NCBI GenBank assembly: GCA_001586965.3
Contig: LUCW03002212.1
Location: forward strand, 1 to 20,000
From: Sphaeroforma sirkka
Taxonomy: Eukaryota > Opisthokonta > Ichthyosporea > Ichthyophonida
Direction: 5' to 3'
DNA: 20,000 bases
Shown: piece after piece, positions 9,108 through 18,647 of the stretch
How positions within the stretch are numbered: the stretch's first letter is position 1
Layout of the letters: every line of letters starts with the position of its first letter
Notes under the pieces: model-generated
Databases searched by the model: none
What the model was told of the DNA's origin: nothing
What the model saw: only the letters and a program-made list of their open reading frames with translations
Translations under genes and position numbers: made by a program

Positions 9108-9481
9108 AGACTATGCCGCTATGGGCCTACGGTTTTTCCCTAAAGCCCTATGCACTCGTGGCACTGTACAATATGCAGCCGCCGGTAATACATTCCAAGC
9201 TTCCGTGGCTTGAACAAAATCACCACTGATGATTGATGATCGATGAATCATAAAAGTGGATGTTTTTTCAAAATAATATGAAGAAATAGTATTTGTATTT
9301 TTTCAAAAAGCTACTAGAGTAGAGAGGATCACTACCTACTATTTAGACTAGTAGGATACTAGGAATACATGTCTGGTACAAACTGACCCGATACCATTTT
9401 TTTCTTTCTTTTTTGGTTTTCTTAAAAATATTCAAAAGATATACTCATTTTTTTTTGAAGTGAATATGTAGTATATATACT

Positions 9482-10145
9482 TTATTGAACCTTCGCTAAT
9501 TGCTTATCCTTCTTAATCTCGCGTATAAGATTTGACACCAATGGTCCATTACCGTATGTATCGTATAGCTTTTCGATAGCTGATTGTACAGAATTACCAC
9601 GGGCAATAAGCTTCTCCATTGCCTTCCAAAATAAAATCGAAAACTGTACACTTGCTTCACGCGACCCATCTCCACCGATGTAAAATGTTTTGCTGACGCT
9701 TTCCCATTAAATCCAAATTCACATTCGTCCCATAGCAATTTGAGTGTTCTCGGACCCTTCATTAATATGGCTGGATGAATGATTGTACTTCTGCTTGCAC
9801 CCGAATCGTCCATCCGTTGATTATTGCCGGAAATATTATTACCATGACTATTACTATTAGGTCCAGCGGCGTGATTTCTAAAGCGAAAGTTCATGTTATT
9901 GAACTGACTCATCAGTTCCTGCCTGGTAGGCTTTGGCTAGTTTTGCATTTGATGATGCCGAGCAGTATCTTTTTATTTTTTGTTTCTTCTGCCATCCATT
10001 TCAAGTGACTTAATTCGGCTTTTAAAGACACAATTTGGTTACGAAGATTCTGTAAATTGTTACAGTTTGCACCGACGATATTACTGTCATTAGCACTTGT
10101 GTTGACTTTAATTTTTCCATGCGCAACAGTCGTCTGTCCCGGAGA
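9482..10145 (-). pseudogene. Coiled-coil protein with GCR1_C-like DNA-binding domain, decayed
   Basis: Three minus-strand frames add up to one protein. About 10060-9975 encodes a leucine-heptad coiled coil (NLRNQIVSLKAELSHLK). A +1 frame then runs through an Asn/Gly/Ser-rich linker with an internal TAG upstream of MSQFNNMNF at 9912. Next comes a domain with TLKLLWDECEFGFNGKAS and GRVKQVYSFR. The frame shifts once more near 9640 and continues as WKAMEKLIARGNS, SAIEKLYDTYGNG and LIREIKKDK to TAA at 9484-9482. The W..(Y/C)..G.NG...F and YS-R pattern resembles the GCR1_C family, found in fungal transcription activators and in some Crypton-type recombinases. Two frameshifts and a stop mark it as a pseudogene or a poorly sequenced copy. 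Confidence 0.5.
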
Positions 10146-10256
10146 TAATAATAACTATCGATGCGCGCGCAACATCATCAGATGTATTCTATCATCAGTG
10201 ATTCTCGAGTATTCAGACAAGGATAATTCGGGTAAGGCCAAGCCATAAGGCAATTA

Positions 10257-10852
10257 TGTAAACTTCGATGGATATTTCTGTTTTTAAACTATGTCATATA
10301 AACTGAGATACAATTTAAGTCAAATAGAATTTAGCAGTGGTAGCTTGTGTAAGAATGATCGGAACTGCCTCTTAGTAAGAGCCTCAATATCTTCGATCAC
10401 ACAGGACGTACCTCTAGCTGTTCTTTATTAAATAATATTCACTAGAAGTACTAAGTGTTCATGACCACATGCCTAATTTGTAGCTAAACATAAGAACGTA
10501 AGTCAAGTTAATACATTGGCTAATATAAATAAAGTTCCATCTGACGAAAAGTATTTAGTTTATATTATCCTTGGATTTTGGAGATTAGCGAAAGGACCAA
10601 ACCCTGCAAGTAGTAGTTCAGAGATTATAAAACTTAGTTTATAATATCCTAGATCTACTATCGTCTCAAATAGATCCAAGTAAATGAATCATACCAAATA
10701 CTCAGGCTATTGGAGCCATCAAAGTGAATTTAGAACACTGGAAATATTGGAAAAAGAGTTTGTATTAAACTATTTTAAATACAATGAAAATCCCAACATG
10801 TTATCTCATTTGATCTTGATATATTAGACTGACCGGAGGCCGTCTATCTACA
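10257..10852 (-). repeat. LTR copy 1 (596 bp, family TGTA...TACA)
   Basis: It starts TGTAAACTTCGATGG and ends CTATCTACA, and is homologous along its length to three other copies at 15736-16333, 18648-19242 and 19243-19895. It is the most diverged of the four. The minus strand is chosen because a G-run (revcomp CTACTGGGGGTTA at 10865-10853) lies where the polypurine tract of a minus-oriented 3' LTR would be. No matching 5-base target duplication is visible (AATTA before, TAACC after). Confidence 0.75.
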
Positions 10853-10955
10853 TAACCCCCAGTAGCTTTAGGACTACAGACGTACGTGAAGGTACGATAT
10901 AGTTCGTAAAGCGAAAAGCAGAGTAAAACGGTTTCGGTCATGGCTTATCGAGTAA

Positions 10956-11330
10956 GTATGTGCCGCCCCCGCAACCGACTGGTACCCCCGCAACCGACTG
11001 GTGATGTTCAGAACATTCATCCTATCCACGGCTACATATGGGCTGAGCATTAGTGCCTGGGCTCCGCCTATATGGGAGGATGCGTTGGACCCCCTGTTCG
11101 AGTGCTTTAACTCAGCACTCATCCTAGCAGCAGCCATTATCACGGGCACTAAATACCCTCGGTTTCCAAAACATCAAGGAAACTTACTTCACCTTTGCGG
11201 CCTGCTCCCCGCGCGACCATTCGCTGACTACCTCGGAGGTTGCCTGGGAATACAACTCGACTTAATGGCCAGCACAAATCCACTCACCCCTCTGACGCAA
11301 CCTGCCTGGGCCCACGACAAACCATAACTG
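10956..11330 (+). pseudogene. LINE-type reverse transcriptase C-terminal fragment (tentative)
   Basis: An open plus frame reads MFRTFILSTATYGLSISAW, then LDPLFECFNSALILAAAIIT and LLHLCGLLPARPF. The order 'T(F/L)...YG...W', a Leu-rich helix followed by an I-TG element, and then a 'LH..(A/C)GLLP' element is typical of the stretch just after the reverse transcriptase core in non-LTR retrotransposons of the Jockey/L1 type. The catalytic core is absent. The frame ends at TAA (11325-11327) and is cut on its right by the chromodomain element. Confidence is limited because only one short conserved stretch remains. Confidence 0.4.
10965..11002. repeat. 19-bp tandem duplication
   Basis: CCCCCGCAACCGACTGGT occurs twice head to tail (10966-10983 and 10985-11002), with one flanking base differing. 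It sits at the 5' edge of the LINE-like fragment. Confidence 0.9.
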
Positions 11331-11425
11331 CGCTTCCCGCACAGTATCTATGCTCACCTGAAAACCGTACACAAAACCGCGGGCGGGCGTACATCCCAAC
11401 ATGTAGCTCTCTGCCAACGCTGTGA

Positions 11426-11797
11426 TGTAATAGCCGGGCTTCTACTGATATTATACTCACAAGAAGACATGACTCTAATGCCCCTCTTGATCGTTCTGAA
11501 TTTAAGGACATAATATGGAGAACGGATAAGGGAGGTTACACATACTATCGTACACGCTTTATAGACGGTACGATCGCTGAGTTAACTTCAGATGCTTTTG
11601 ACAATCAAGACTATTTAAAAGTCTTTAATAGAAAATGGCGTAAACGCCTACATAAGTCACAAGCTGATAAAATCCCGAGCTTTACTGCTCATCCTTCATA
11701 CGTCCCAAAGACACTGAAACGTAAGAAACGTCCAGTCGACCACCACGGACCTACTGGACCTAAGCCCAAAACTCACAGGGTAACCGAGAACGCTTAA
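11426..11797 (+). pseudogene. Chromodomain-like C-terminus of a Ty3/gypsy polyprotein (second element)
   Basis: The frame is open from 11426 to TAA at 11795-11797. It contains SEFKDIIWRTDKGGYTYYRT and RFIDGTIAELTSDAF, followed by a basic tail (KWRKRLHKSQ, KTLKRKKRPVDH). This has the chromodomain pattern (II-R--KGG-TYY--R--DGT--) and matches the tail of the minus-strand element at 14240-13810 position by position, including a shared end TGP-x-x-xHRV. Chromodomains at the integrase C-terminus direct insertion to certain chromatin. The reverse transcriptase and integrase core are missing, so this is a deleted relic of a related family on the other strand. Confidence 0.6.
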
Positions 11798-11866
11798 CTT
11801 CTCCGCCTGAGAAACATTAACTATATGTTATGCTACTTAATGTTTTCGACCCGTTTTTCCTTTCTC

Positions 11867-11924
11867 GCTTTGCAAATCCAAAATCAGCTTGAGTGAGCAA
11901 CTAGCCTGTCTTGGATTTCAAAGC
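11867..11924. repeat. Hairpin in the 3' region of the plus-strand chromodomain element
   Basis: GCTTTGCAAATCCAA (11867-11881) pairs with TTGGATTTCAAAGC (11911-11924) with one bulged base; the loop is 29 bases. It lies between the polyprotein stop and the purine tract. Confidence 0.6.
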
Positions 11925-12240
11925 TGGGTGGGGGCTGTGTAATAGCCGGGCCTCCACATTAGACTCTTATGTTGGTAAACGTACTCTTAAGCAGTACGTA
12001 AATTATAAACGTACTATTAAAAGCACGTGTATTAAATGGTTTTTAACGGTTCTATTTACAAGTACCTTTTCCATTTTACAAATCAGATATTTTGGCTCCG
12101 ACCCATTAAAGGGACTGTAAAAAAGGCCAAAGAGTAAATTTAGAGTAGGTCTATTAAGAGACCTAAATAAACACTCCAAAATATACATCTGAATACTTCG
12201 GTAGCGAGATGACTCAACCGAACATAGGTTTCTAGGGACC
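11924..12240 (+). repeat. Candidate polypurine tract and 3' LTR of the plus-strand element
   Basis: The G-rich run GCTGGGTGGGGGCTG (11923-11937) is followed by TGTAATAGCCGGGCCTCCAC from 11938. The first 14 bases of this also occur at 11426-11439, at the left edge of the chromodomain frame. This fits a polypurine tract followed by the start of a 3' LTR, with a remnant of the 5' LTR at 11426 after an internal deletion. AATAAA occurs near 12165. The right end of the LTR is not defined. Alternatively the shared bases are coding (both read CNSRAS with only synonymous changes). Confidence 0.35.
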
Positions 12241-12265
12241 CTTAATGGATACCTAGTTTGACCTC

Positions 12266-12475
12266 CGCTCAGCCAACCAGATGTGCCAGTCTGATGATGG
12301 CAAGTCGGTAATTCTTGATAAGTGGCCAGTTATTGGTTAAGACAATAACTAAGGACATCAAGAGTATTTTCGCTCAGCCAACCAGATGTGCCAGCCTGAT
12401 GATGGCAAGTCGGTAATTCTTGATAAGTGGCCAGTTATTGATTAAGACAATAACTAAGGACATCAAGAGTATTTT
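12266..12475. repeat. 105-bp direct tandem duplication
   Basis: The unit CGCTCAGCCAACCAGATGTG ... CATCAAGAGTATTTT occurs at 12266-12370 and 12371-12475, with only two differences seen by eye (GTCTG/GCCTG and TTGGTT/TTGATT). It holds no coding frame. Its high identity means that the duplication is recent. Confidence 0.9.
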
Positions 12476-12756
12476 TTACTTTTTTAATTTTTTTTCTAAA
12501 GATAGGATTTTACTAGTATTTTACTAGTTTCGACGATAACGATAACGAAAACATAAATAAAATCCCTTCGGCGAAATCAGTACTGGGAGGATGATATATA
12601 GGCAATGTCTCAGCCTTACAATCCCCCAGAGTATTGCTGATTTCTATGAGGCATACCTAATTTTATTACCAGACTAAAATTCGTATACTTAAAAAACTTA
12701 TTAAAAGACTTTAAGATTTTATTACGTTTAGTAGCTCTAAGATGTTTATACCGCCT

Positions 12757-13797
12757 TAAGAGACCGATATCTACCGTGACGACATCAGGAAAAACTCAAC
12801 AAAACGTTGGTCCAACAAGGAGATCGCGGCAATGGCCCGGCGCCAATATCACTACCAACTGGTTATGGGTAAACCGTCAACCTCAAACCGAGACACAGCC
12901 AGACACGACAGCTTCAATCGCTGCTTCGAGTCTACACCAATCCGACTCTGTGCTATGATTGTAACGAATATGTACATGTTCACATTGCTCGACTACCGTA
13001 CCGACGGCTGTCTCTGCCCTGTCTGCCCCGGTAGCCACAAGTTCACTACCAGCCACTTTACCTGCATCCAACAACTGATTCGACGCATCCTGGTAGGTCC
13101 AAAACTGCCGCCCATTGGCCCTGACCTCCTTCAACAATTACAGGAGTGCCACGACTTCCACGGTATCTAGGCCCTCTACGAACACCTTGGATCCTTTTTC
13201 CAGCATGTTGAAGAACCACCGTACCCTCACCCGTCCCTGACACATCAACAGATGTTTGCCATACCCCGGTTAATCACTCTGTTGAAGTACTACTTCCAAA
13301 TTTCGGTTCAAACTAAATCATCGCGCTTGTTGGTTCCGCCTATGATACTTCCGATCCAGGCCAGCCAACACATACCGAATTCATCTGTGATCTGGTGCGG
13401 CATTGGCTTACCCCCATCCTCGTTCCTCGACCGGAATATGTCGGATAATCTGGTCCTTCTCGGTATTTAATACTCTGCACTAGCCCATTCCGCGGCACTA
13501 CACGGCGCAGACCCGATCCGTACCACAGAGGTAGGTGCTCTACTTAGTAGGTCAGCAAGCGAACATATGGAACATTCGATAGTAACAGTGTTGTGTCAAC
13601 ACCGGCCCGAATTGTCTTAGCGCATATCTCCCATTGTCGAATCACTTGGCCCAAGCTTCAAGCGGGAATTTAATGACCACTTCTTCCCATCAATCTTTCC
13701 TGAACCACTACAGCGACTATGAGAGCCATACCATATGTTCATACATTGTAACATACATACTTGTCCTTTTTGAAATAAATAATATTATTCCTATATG
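12757..13797 (+). pseudogene. Degenerate open frame of unknown function (retroelement-associated)
   Basis: One plus frame runs from about 12757 to 13680 with only three stops (after HDFHGI, NLVLLGI and RPELS) where roughly 14 would be expected by chance, and continues after a one-base shift to 13797. Visible pieces are TKRWSNKEIAAMARRQYHYQ, a C-x2-C element (DGCLCPVCPG), LYEHLGSFFQHVEEPPYPHP and SPIVESLGPSFKREFNDHF. The last part is repeated, inverted, at 18571-18395. I do not recognise the family: no reverse transcriptase, integrase or protease motif is present. It may be an extra ORF or a leader region of the local retroelement family. Confidence 0.4.
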
Positions 13798-13804
13798 TAC
13801 GAGT

Positions 13805-15720
13805 TCAAAACTCATGTTGTACTCTATGTCGTTTAGTATCTGGTCCAGTAACCATTTCCGATCTAGGCGCCTTACTTTTATTACTTGATAAGGTAATAGC
13901 CATTTGTTGGTCTTCATTAGTAAGCAAGTTCGAAGGATTTCTTGCTCTGTTGGTTAGCAGATCAGAAAGTTTAGTCACATAGGAAGTAGGTGGCAGATAG
14001 AAAACTTCAGATCCATCCAGGTTTGTAGTCACCTGAGGAAAACCTTTCCGATTATCTCGTGTGTTCTTATGTAAACGCTTATTTCATTTCTTATTAAAAA
14101 TAAGAAGGAAGTCGCGTGATTCACGAAATGCATCGGAGATTAGCCAAGCTACTGTTCCATCCATAAAACGGCTCTTGTAGTAAGTGTAACCGTCTTTGGA
14201 TGTTTTGTCAATTATATCTTTGACTTGTGACTCCATAGCTGGGACATCAGAATCAATTGAGCGAGCGAATGAGAGTTCGGAGGTAGGGATACGGTGAGTG
14301 CCTAGATTGTTTGCGCTAGTACCTTCTATGTTATTTACTTCGTAACTATCACTCTTTTCATCATGATAGGCAATAACAAAAAGTCCGATTATCTTAGAAG
14401 AGAGTTCGGTAACGTTGGCATTACGATTTAAAAAGTTAACATAATCACCAACTTAGAACTAAACAATGTTCTTAGTGTTATTCCATCGGTCATACGCTTT
14501 AAGTAGGACGCGAATTTTGTGCTCGAGTAAACAGGGATAAACAACATTCTGCATATGCTCGATCTTTTGTAGCCACGGAGTAATGTATTTATCGGGCGCA
14601 GTTTTGTCAAACGTTGCTTATAATTCACTATAGCGGCCAAAGAAATAGGGAAACGGGATGGTACCAGTTTGAGGATTTATGCAGTTATTCATTTGAGTCT
14701 GGACACATTTCAAATGATAAGGCCATATATCCTCAACGTCATCTAGTGCGGTACGCAATAGTTTCTTTAATTCTTTATGACGTGTCTCATTTGCACCCTG
14801 CGTTTGAGGTTTATAAGGAAAACCACGCCTATGGGTCACGCCTGATACGAGTATAAGTGCCTCCATTACGTCGGTACAAAACTCACTACCGTTATCAGAA
14901 CCTAGTACTCGGGGGAAACCGAAGTCATTAAAAACGTGATAGCATAAATCTGCCACTGTTTTGCGGGCGTTTGTTCGGTATTGTATATAGCAAGTTATAG
15001 CCCGAAGCCACACATAAGAAGGGCTTTTATAAAACCCAACCGTAGCGCTTGATCTGGTTCCTTTCACAATCAGTACAACGTCGGTATACTCCACGTGTGG
15101 TTTCTTTCAGCGCCGGGTAATCAAGCCCTGCACGAATAGCCATCTTATAAGTATGCTCATATGCTCGATGAGATAAATTTAACTCTGCTCTCGAGCTCTT
15201 CTAAGTCAGTCAGATTATGTGTAACGCTGGCTGGATAAACCATAGTCTCGTTAGTTAGGGTAACTTCAGTATCAAGAGCGGTAGACTCCTGAGATACGTA
15301 ATTAACAACATTAGATTGTTGAAGTATCTTCTTTAGTTGTTTCGCAATTCCTGGCTGTTTTTTAAGCAGCGCTTTAAGAAGTTGAGTGCGAGCTTCAGGT
15401 TTCTATTAGAGCTTTGAGTCTTTGATCCATGGCCTTAGCTAGTTCCATGTTTTTTTTACGATCTAATGCCGTCTCAATCGGCATTATCTCGACTGCATTC
15501 TTGTCGGGTGCATGTGCTGTACGAGTCTTGTGCTTTTGTTCAAACTCCTTAGACTCCTCTAGTTTAGCTAAGAACTCGGTTGAGGGTGTCCACTTAGTGG
15601 TACCTGCAGGACCCGGATGGTGTGTTTCCAAGGTGTTTTCTTAATACAATAGGATCATTGATACAAGAACGTATCGGTTTCACAGTCGACATAGATAGGC
15701 TCGTCTTGTATCATTTAATT
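13805..15720 (-). pseudogene. Ty3/gypsy integrase with chromodomain-like tail, broken
   Basis: In minus order: a segment DEPIYVDCETDTF near 15700 and a Lys/Glu-rich stretch to 15395 (possible connection region); the HHCC zinc module at about 15190-15060 (SHRAYEHTYKM ... RRCTDCERNQ); the integrase core at 15094-14618 with GFPRVLGSDNGSEF (second catalytic Asp) and TQGANETRHKELKK (catalytic Glu); then KYITPWLQKIEH, VNNIEGTSANNLGTHRIP, a chromodomain-like VKDIIDKTSKDGYTYYKSRF near 14240-14180, and a polar tail ending at 13805. The segment with the first catalytic Asp appears lost between 15060 and 15000. Several frameshifts and stops occur (for example TAA after FGRYSEL near 14615). The element inserted DNA by the DDE mechanism when intact; this copy cannot. 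Confidence 0.75.
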
Positions 15721-15735
15721 AAATCACGTATCTAA

Positions 15736-16333
15736 TGTAGAAATACGGCCTCCGGTCAGTCTAAAATATCAAGATCAATTGAGATAATACATTGGTTTTT
15801 ATTTGTATTTTAAATAATTTAGTACAAGCTCTTTTTCCAATATTTCCAAAGTGTTCTAAATTCACTTTGATGGCTCCAATAGCCTGAGTATTTGGTATGA
15901 CTCCTATACTTGGACCTATTTGAGACATTAGTAGATGTAGGATATTATAAACTAAATTTTATAATCTCCGAACTACTACTTATAGATTTTGGTCCTCCCG
16001 CCAATCTCCAAAATCCAATAAGTCTTTTTCTTTTTTTAACTTTTCTTCTTCAGATGGAACTTTATTTATATCAGCTAATGTATTAACGTGACTTACGTTA
16101 TTATGTCTATTTACAAATTAGGCAAGTGGTCATGAACACTTAGTACTTTCAGTGAAAATTATTCAATAAAGAACAGCTAGAGGTACGCCCTGTGTGATCG
16201 AGGATACTTAGGCTCTTAACAAGAGGCAGTCCCGATCATTCTTACACAAGCTACCACTGCTAAATCCTAACTGACTAAATTGTATTTTAGTTTAATATAG
16301 TTTGAAACCTAGTAATTTCCATCGAAGTTTACA
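15736..16333 (+). repeat. LTR copy 2 (598 bp), inverted relative to the other three
   Basis: Read as reverse complement it starts TGTAAACTTCGATGG and ends CCGTATTTCTACA, and it is nearly identical to the copy at 18648-19242 (around ten differences by eye). Strand is relative: plus here means opposite to copies 1, 3 and 4. It occupies the place where reverse transcriptase and RNase H should lie, between protease and integrase of the minus-strand element. The flanks TCTAA and CTATG do not form a target duplication. Confidence 0.85.
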
Positions 16334-16399
16334 CTATGGGTCGAAGCTACGTAAGGGACAACACAGCGTAATGGCAGATTTAGTAATATTAACATAATT

Positions 16400-16560
16400 T
16401 AACAACTGTGCGATAAGTTGACAAGGTGGGTTAGCCCACGCATTATGCTTTGATAAGTCAAATTGAAAGCAGCCCCTGGATCAAATAGTGCTATAACTTT
16501 TTCTCCATTTACTTAATCGGTTTGAAATATACGATCATCTCCTTTGGTATGGATTTTATT
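16400..16560 (-). pseudogene. Retropepsin-type protease fragment with altered active site
   Basis: The minus frame reads VNGEKVIALFDPGAAFNLTY, the pattern of the first lobe of an LTR-retroelement aspartic protease (usually 'L(V/I)D(T/S)GA'). The catalytic triplet lies at 16482-16474 as Asp-Pro-Gly instead of Asp-Thr/Ser-Gly; a single base change (TCA or ACA to CCA) would explain this. A TAA precedes it in frame. Position between gag and the integrase agrees with the Ty3/gypsy order. Confidence 0.65.
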
Positions 16561-16589
16561 GAACTTTTTCTCGTAATCTTGCTCTAGTG

Positions 16590-18280
16590 CACACATATAG
16601 AACTGTCAGTGCGTAATTTGGACGTCCGGTATGTCCCTGCAATCATCTTTGTGCCAACCGTTAGTACCCTTGCAAGTGGTGTGCCCAAAGTTTGGCTTGC
16701 CTGGTGCACACTTGACAGAGTCGTGTTTACCATTCCACTTTCCATCATGTTTAGTGAGGTTGTAACCACACTTCTTGCAAGGTGCTTTCTCTTTTCTTTC
16801 ACCCTTTGGTTCAGTAGAAGTAGAGTCTTTACCACCTCCAGCAGTAGTGCGAGGTTTCTTTGTATTACGCGCAGTGTTATTCTCTGTCGTGGTACGCTTA
16901 GCGGGCTGGGTAAAGCTCAAGGTACTAAGTACTCTAGTAGATGAGTTCGTATGCTTTTGAACTATCCTCTACAAGACAGACCAAAGCATAGATCGCAAAT
17001 CACCATTGGCAATAATATCATCATTGAACTTCTTAAAAAGACTAGCCCTCAGAGTCTCCATCATCGGACAAATTAATAAATATTTGCCAGTATAGGTACG
17101 GCCTCCCATGCTCATAAGCCTTCAATATAGTTTTCCATTCCTCTAACTCACAGAAATGAATAAAGACATTCATCATCTGCTTATCCTTGAGACTGATAGA
17201 CTCCTTAAGCTGGTCAAGGGCCTTCACTGTACTCTCATTAGTAGAGAAATCGTCCTCAGCCTTCGCGTTACCTAGCTGCTTTATAAAGTCTATCTCCTTT
17301 CTCTTGTTATCGAATAGATAGCGGATGTTATCCGCTATCTCATCGTCAAGGTCAGAGTCATTCAATAGACGGTCCTAAAGGAATTGCATACCAGAGCGTA
17401 ATAGCCTGAGACGTTGTTGTCTGGTTCTCACTTCGTCGTCATCAGTGCTAGAGTGGGTATTCTCTAGTTAGGTACTGGTATAACAATTACCAAAGTCGTT
17501 ATTACCAGGGTTAAATGGTAACTGAGGATCGATATTATGAGGGTGGTGAGCCTTATCAAACTTTTAACGATCATAGCCTCTGACAGGGTTAGGCTTGTCG
17601 AGAGGATGGTCGATTGTAGCTTCCGAGCTATATAGATTGAATCTTGAGGCTGTACCAACTTCACCAGCGGTATCAGGATCAGTGGTAACCCTGTTGGCTG
17701 GTAAACCAGAAGGACTCAGGGTTGAACCTCGATTGAAATGCTTATCTTTGCGGTTAAATTGACGTCGAAATTCAGAAATTCCAACTACTCGTTGTCGAGT
17801 TATGGCGTCCCCAACATTTGCGTCTTCTGCCTCAACATTTAGTGACGAGGAAAACAATGAAATTTCACGAAATGGAACGCCGCCATCTTTGTTGATAGGT
17901 GAATTGGGCTGACTTTCAGTAGTAATAAACCGTCGATCTCGGGACGATTCCTCCACTTGTTCAGGAGATACAATCTTTCCAATATCTGACTTTTCGCGGT
18001 CAGATGGCGGTCTGATGCTCTGGGCTGCACTACTAGGAGACACACGGACGCTGGCGTGCTTTTCCGCGACAGTTGAGACCTCCACTTCTAAGGCTTTAGA
18101 GTCCGACGAGTCATCCTCAAAGTTTTCCTCAGAACCAATCTCAGAAACGGCGTCCTCTACAGCTTCAACGGCAGGCTCAGTACCAGACGGACCTGTATCC
18201 CCAGTAAACTCAGAAAGCTCAACAGGCTTAGCAGGCTTAGAGCTGGCGGCTCCCTTGCTTTTAAAATTTCTTTTAGCCAT
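16590..18280 (-). pseudogene. Retroelement gag with unusual zinc-binding region, broken
   Basis: From ATG at 18280 the frame gives a 238-residue acidic, Ser/Thr-rich N-terminal part (ELSEFTGDTGPSGTEP) to TAA at 17564. The same frame, interrupted by further stops near 17460 and 17380, continues to 17042 with the likely capsid part (SISLKDKQMMNVFIHFCELE, LYWQIFINL). After a frameshift it reads ETLRASLFKKFNDDIIANGD, a basic linker (RTTTENNTARNTKKPRTT) and a nucleocapsid-like end with CKKCGYNL, KHDSVKCAPG, FGHTTCKG and GWHKDDC. The zinc residues are spaced C-x2-C-x14-H-x4-C, far from the usual C-x2-C-x4-H-x4-C knuckle. Gag proteins coat the element RNA; this one cannot be made in one piece. Confidence 0.7.
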
Positions 18281-18394
18281 AGTAATAGCTCAAGAACAGG
18301 GAAATTAATAAGGCCTAGGAATAGTAGCTAGCATGTAGCTAACTTTAGGGTAGTATTAGCCACTATGAGGTAGTATACAATACTTACAGTCCTG

Positions 18395-18571
18395 TCGCTG
18401 GATAGGGATAATATTATTTATTTTAAAAATGACAAGTATGTATGTTACAATGTATGGACATATGGTATGGCTCTCATAGTCGCTGTAGTGGTTCAGGAAA
18501 AATTGATGGAAGAAGTGGTCAGTAAATTCCCGTTTGAAGCTTGGGCCAAGTGAGTCGACAATAGAAGACAT
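18395..18571 (-). pseudogene. Inverted partial copy of the unknown frame, upstream of gag
   Basis: From ATG at 18571 the frame reads MSSIVDSLGPSFKREFTDHF and then HYSDYESHTICPYIVTYILV, matching the 3' end of the plus-strand frame at 13624-13797 with few differences. It ends at a stop at 18358-18356, 75 bases before gag begins, in the same frame as gag. Homology continues upstream to about 18634, where the LTR copy begins. The opposite strand is also open across this piece (DNIIYFKNDKYVCYNVWTYG), so the coding direction is not certain. Confidence 0.4.
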
Positions 18572-18647
18572 AAGCGATTATTAGACAGTCTAGAAGCAGT
18601 ACACTACGGTAACTACTAATTAACTGAAAAATATGTAAACTTCGATG

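Noticed and set aside
10252..10857. Target-site duplication around LTR copy 1
   Set aside because: AATTA and TAACC do not match. The flanks of the other LTR copies (TCTAA/CTATG and others) do not match either, so no clean insertion can be shown.
16609..16944. 111-codon plus-strand frame, and the similar plus frame at 18015-18308
   Set aside because: Both are antisense shadows of gag, whose minus frames carry the zinc region and the acidic N-terminus.
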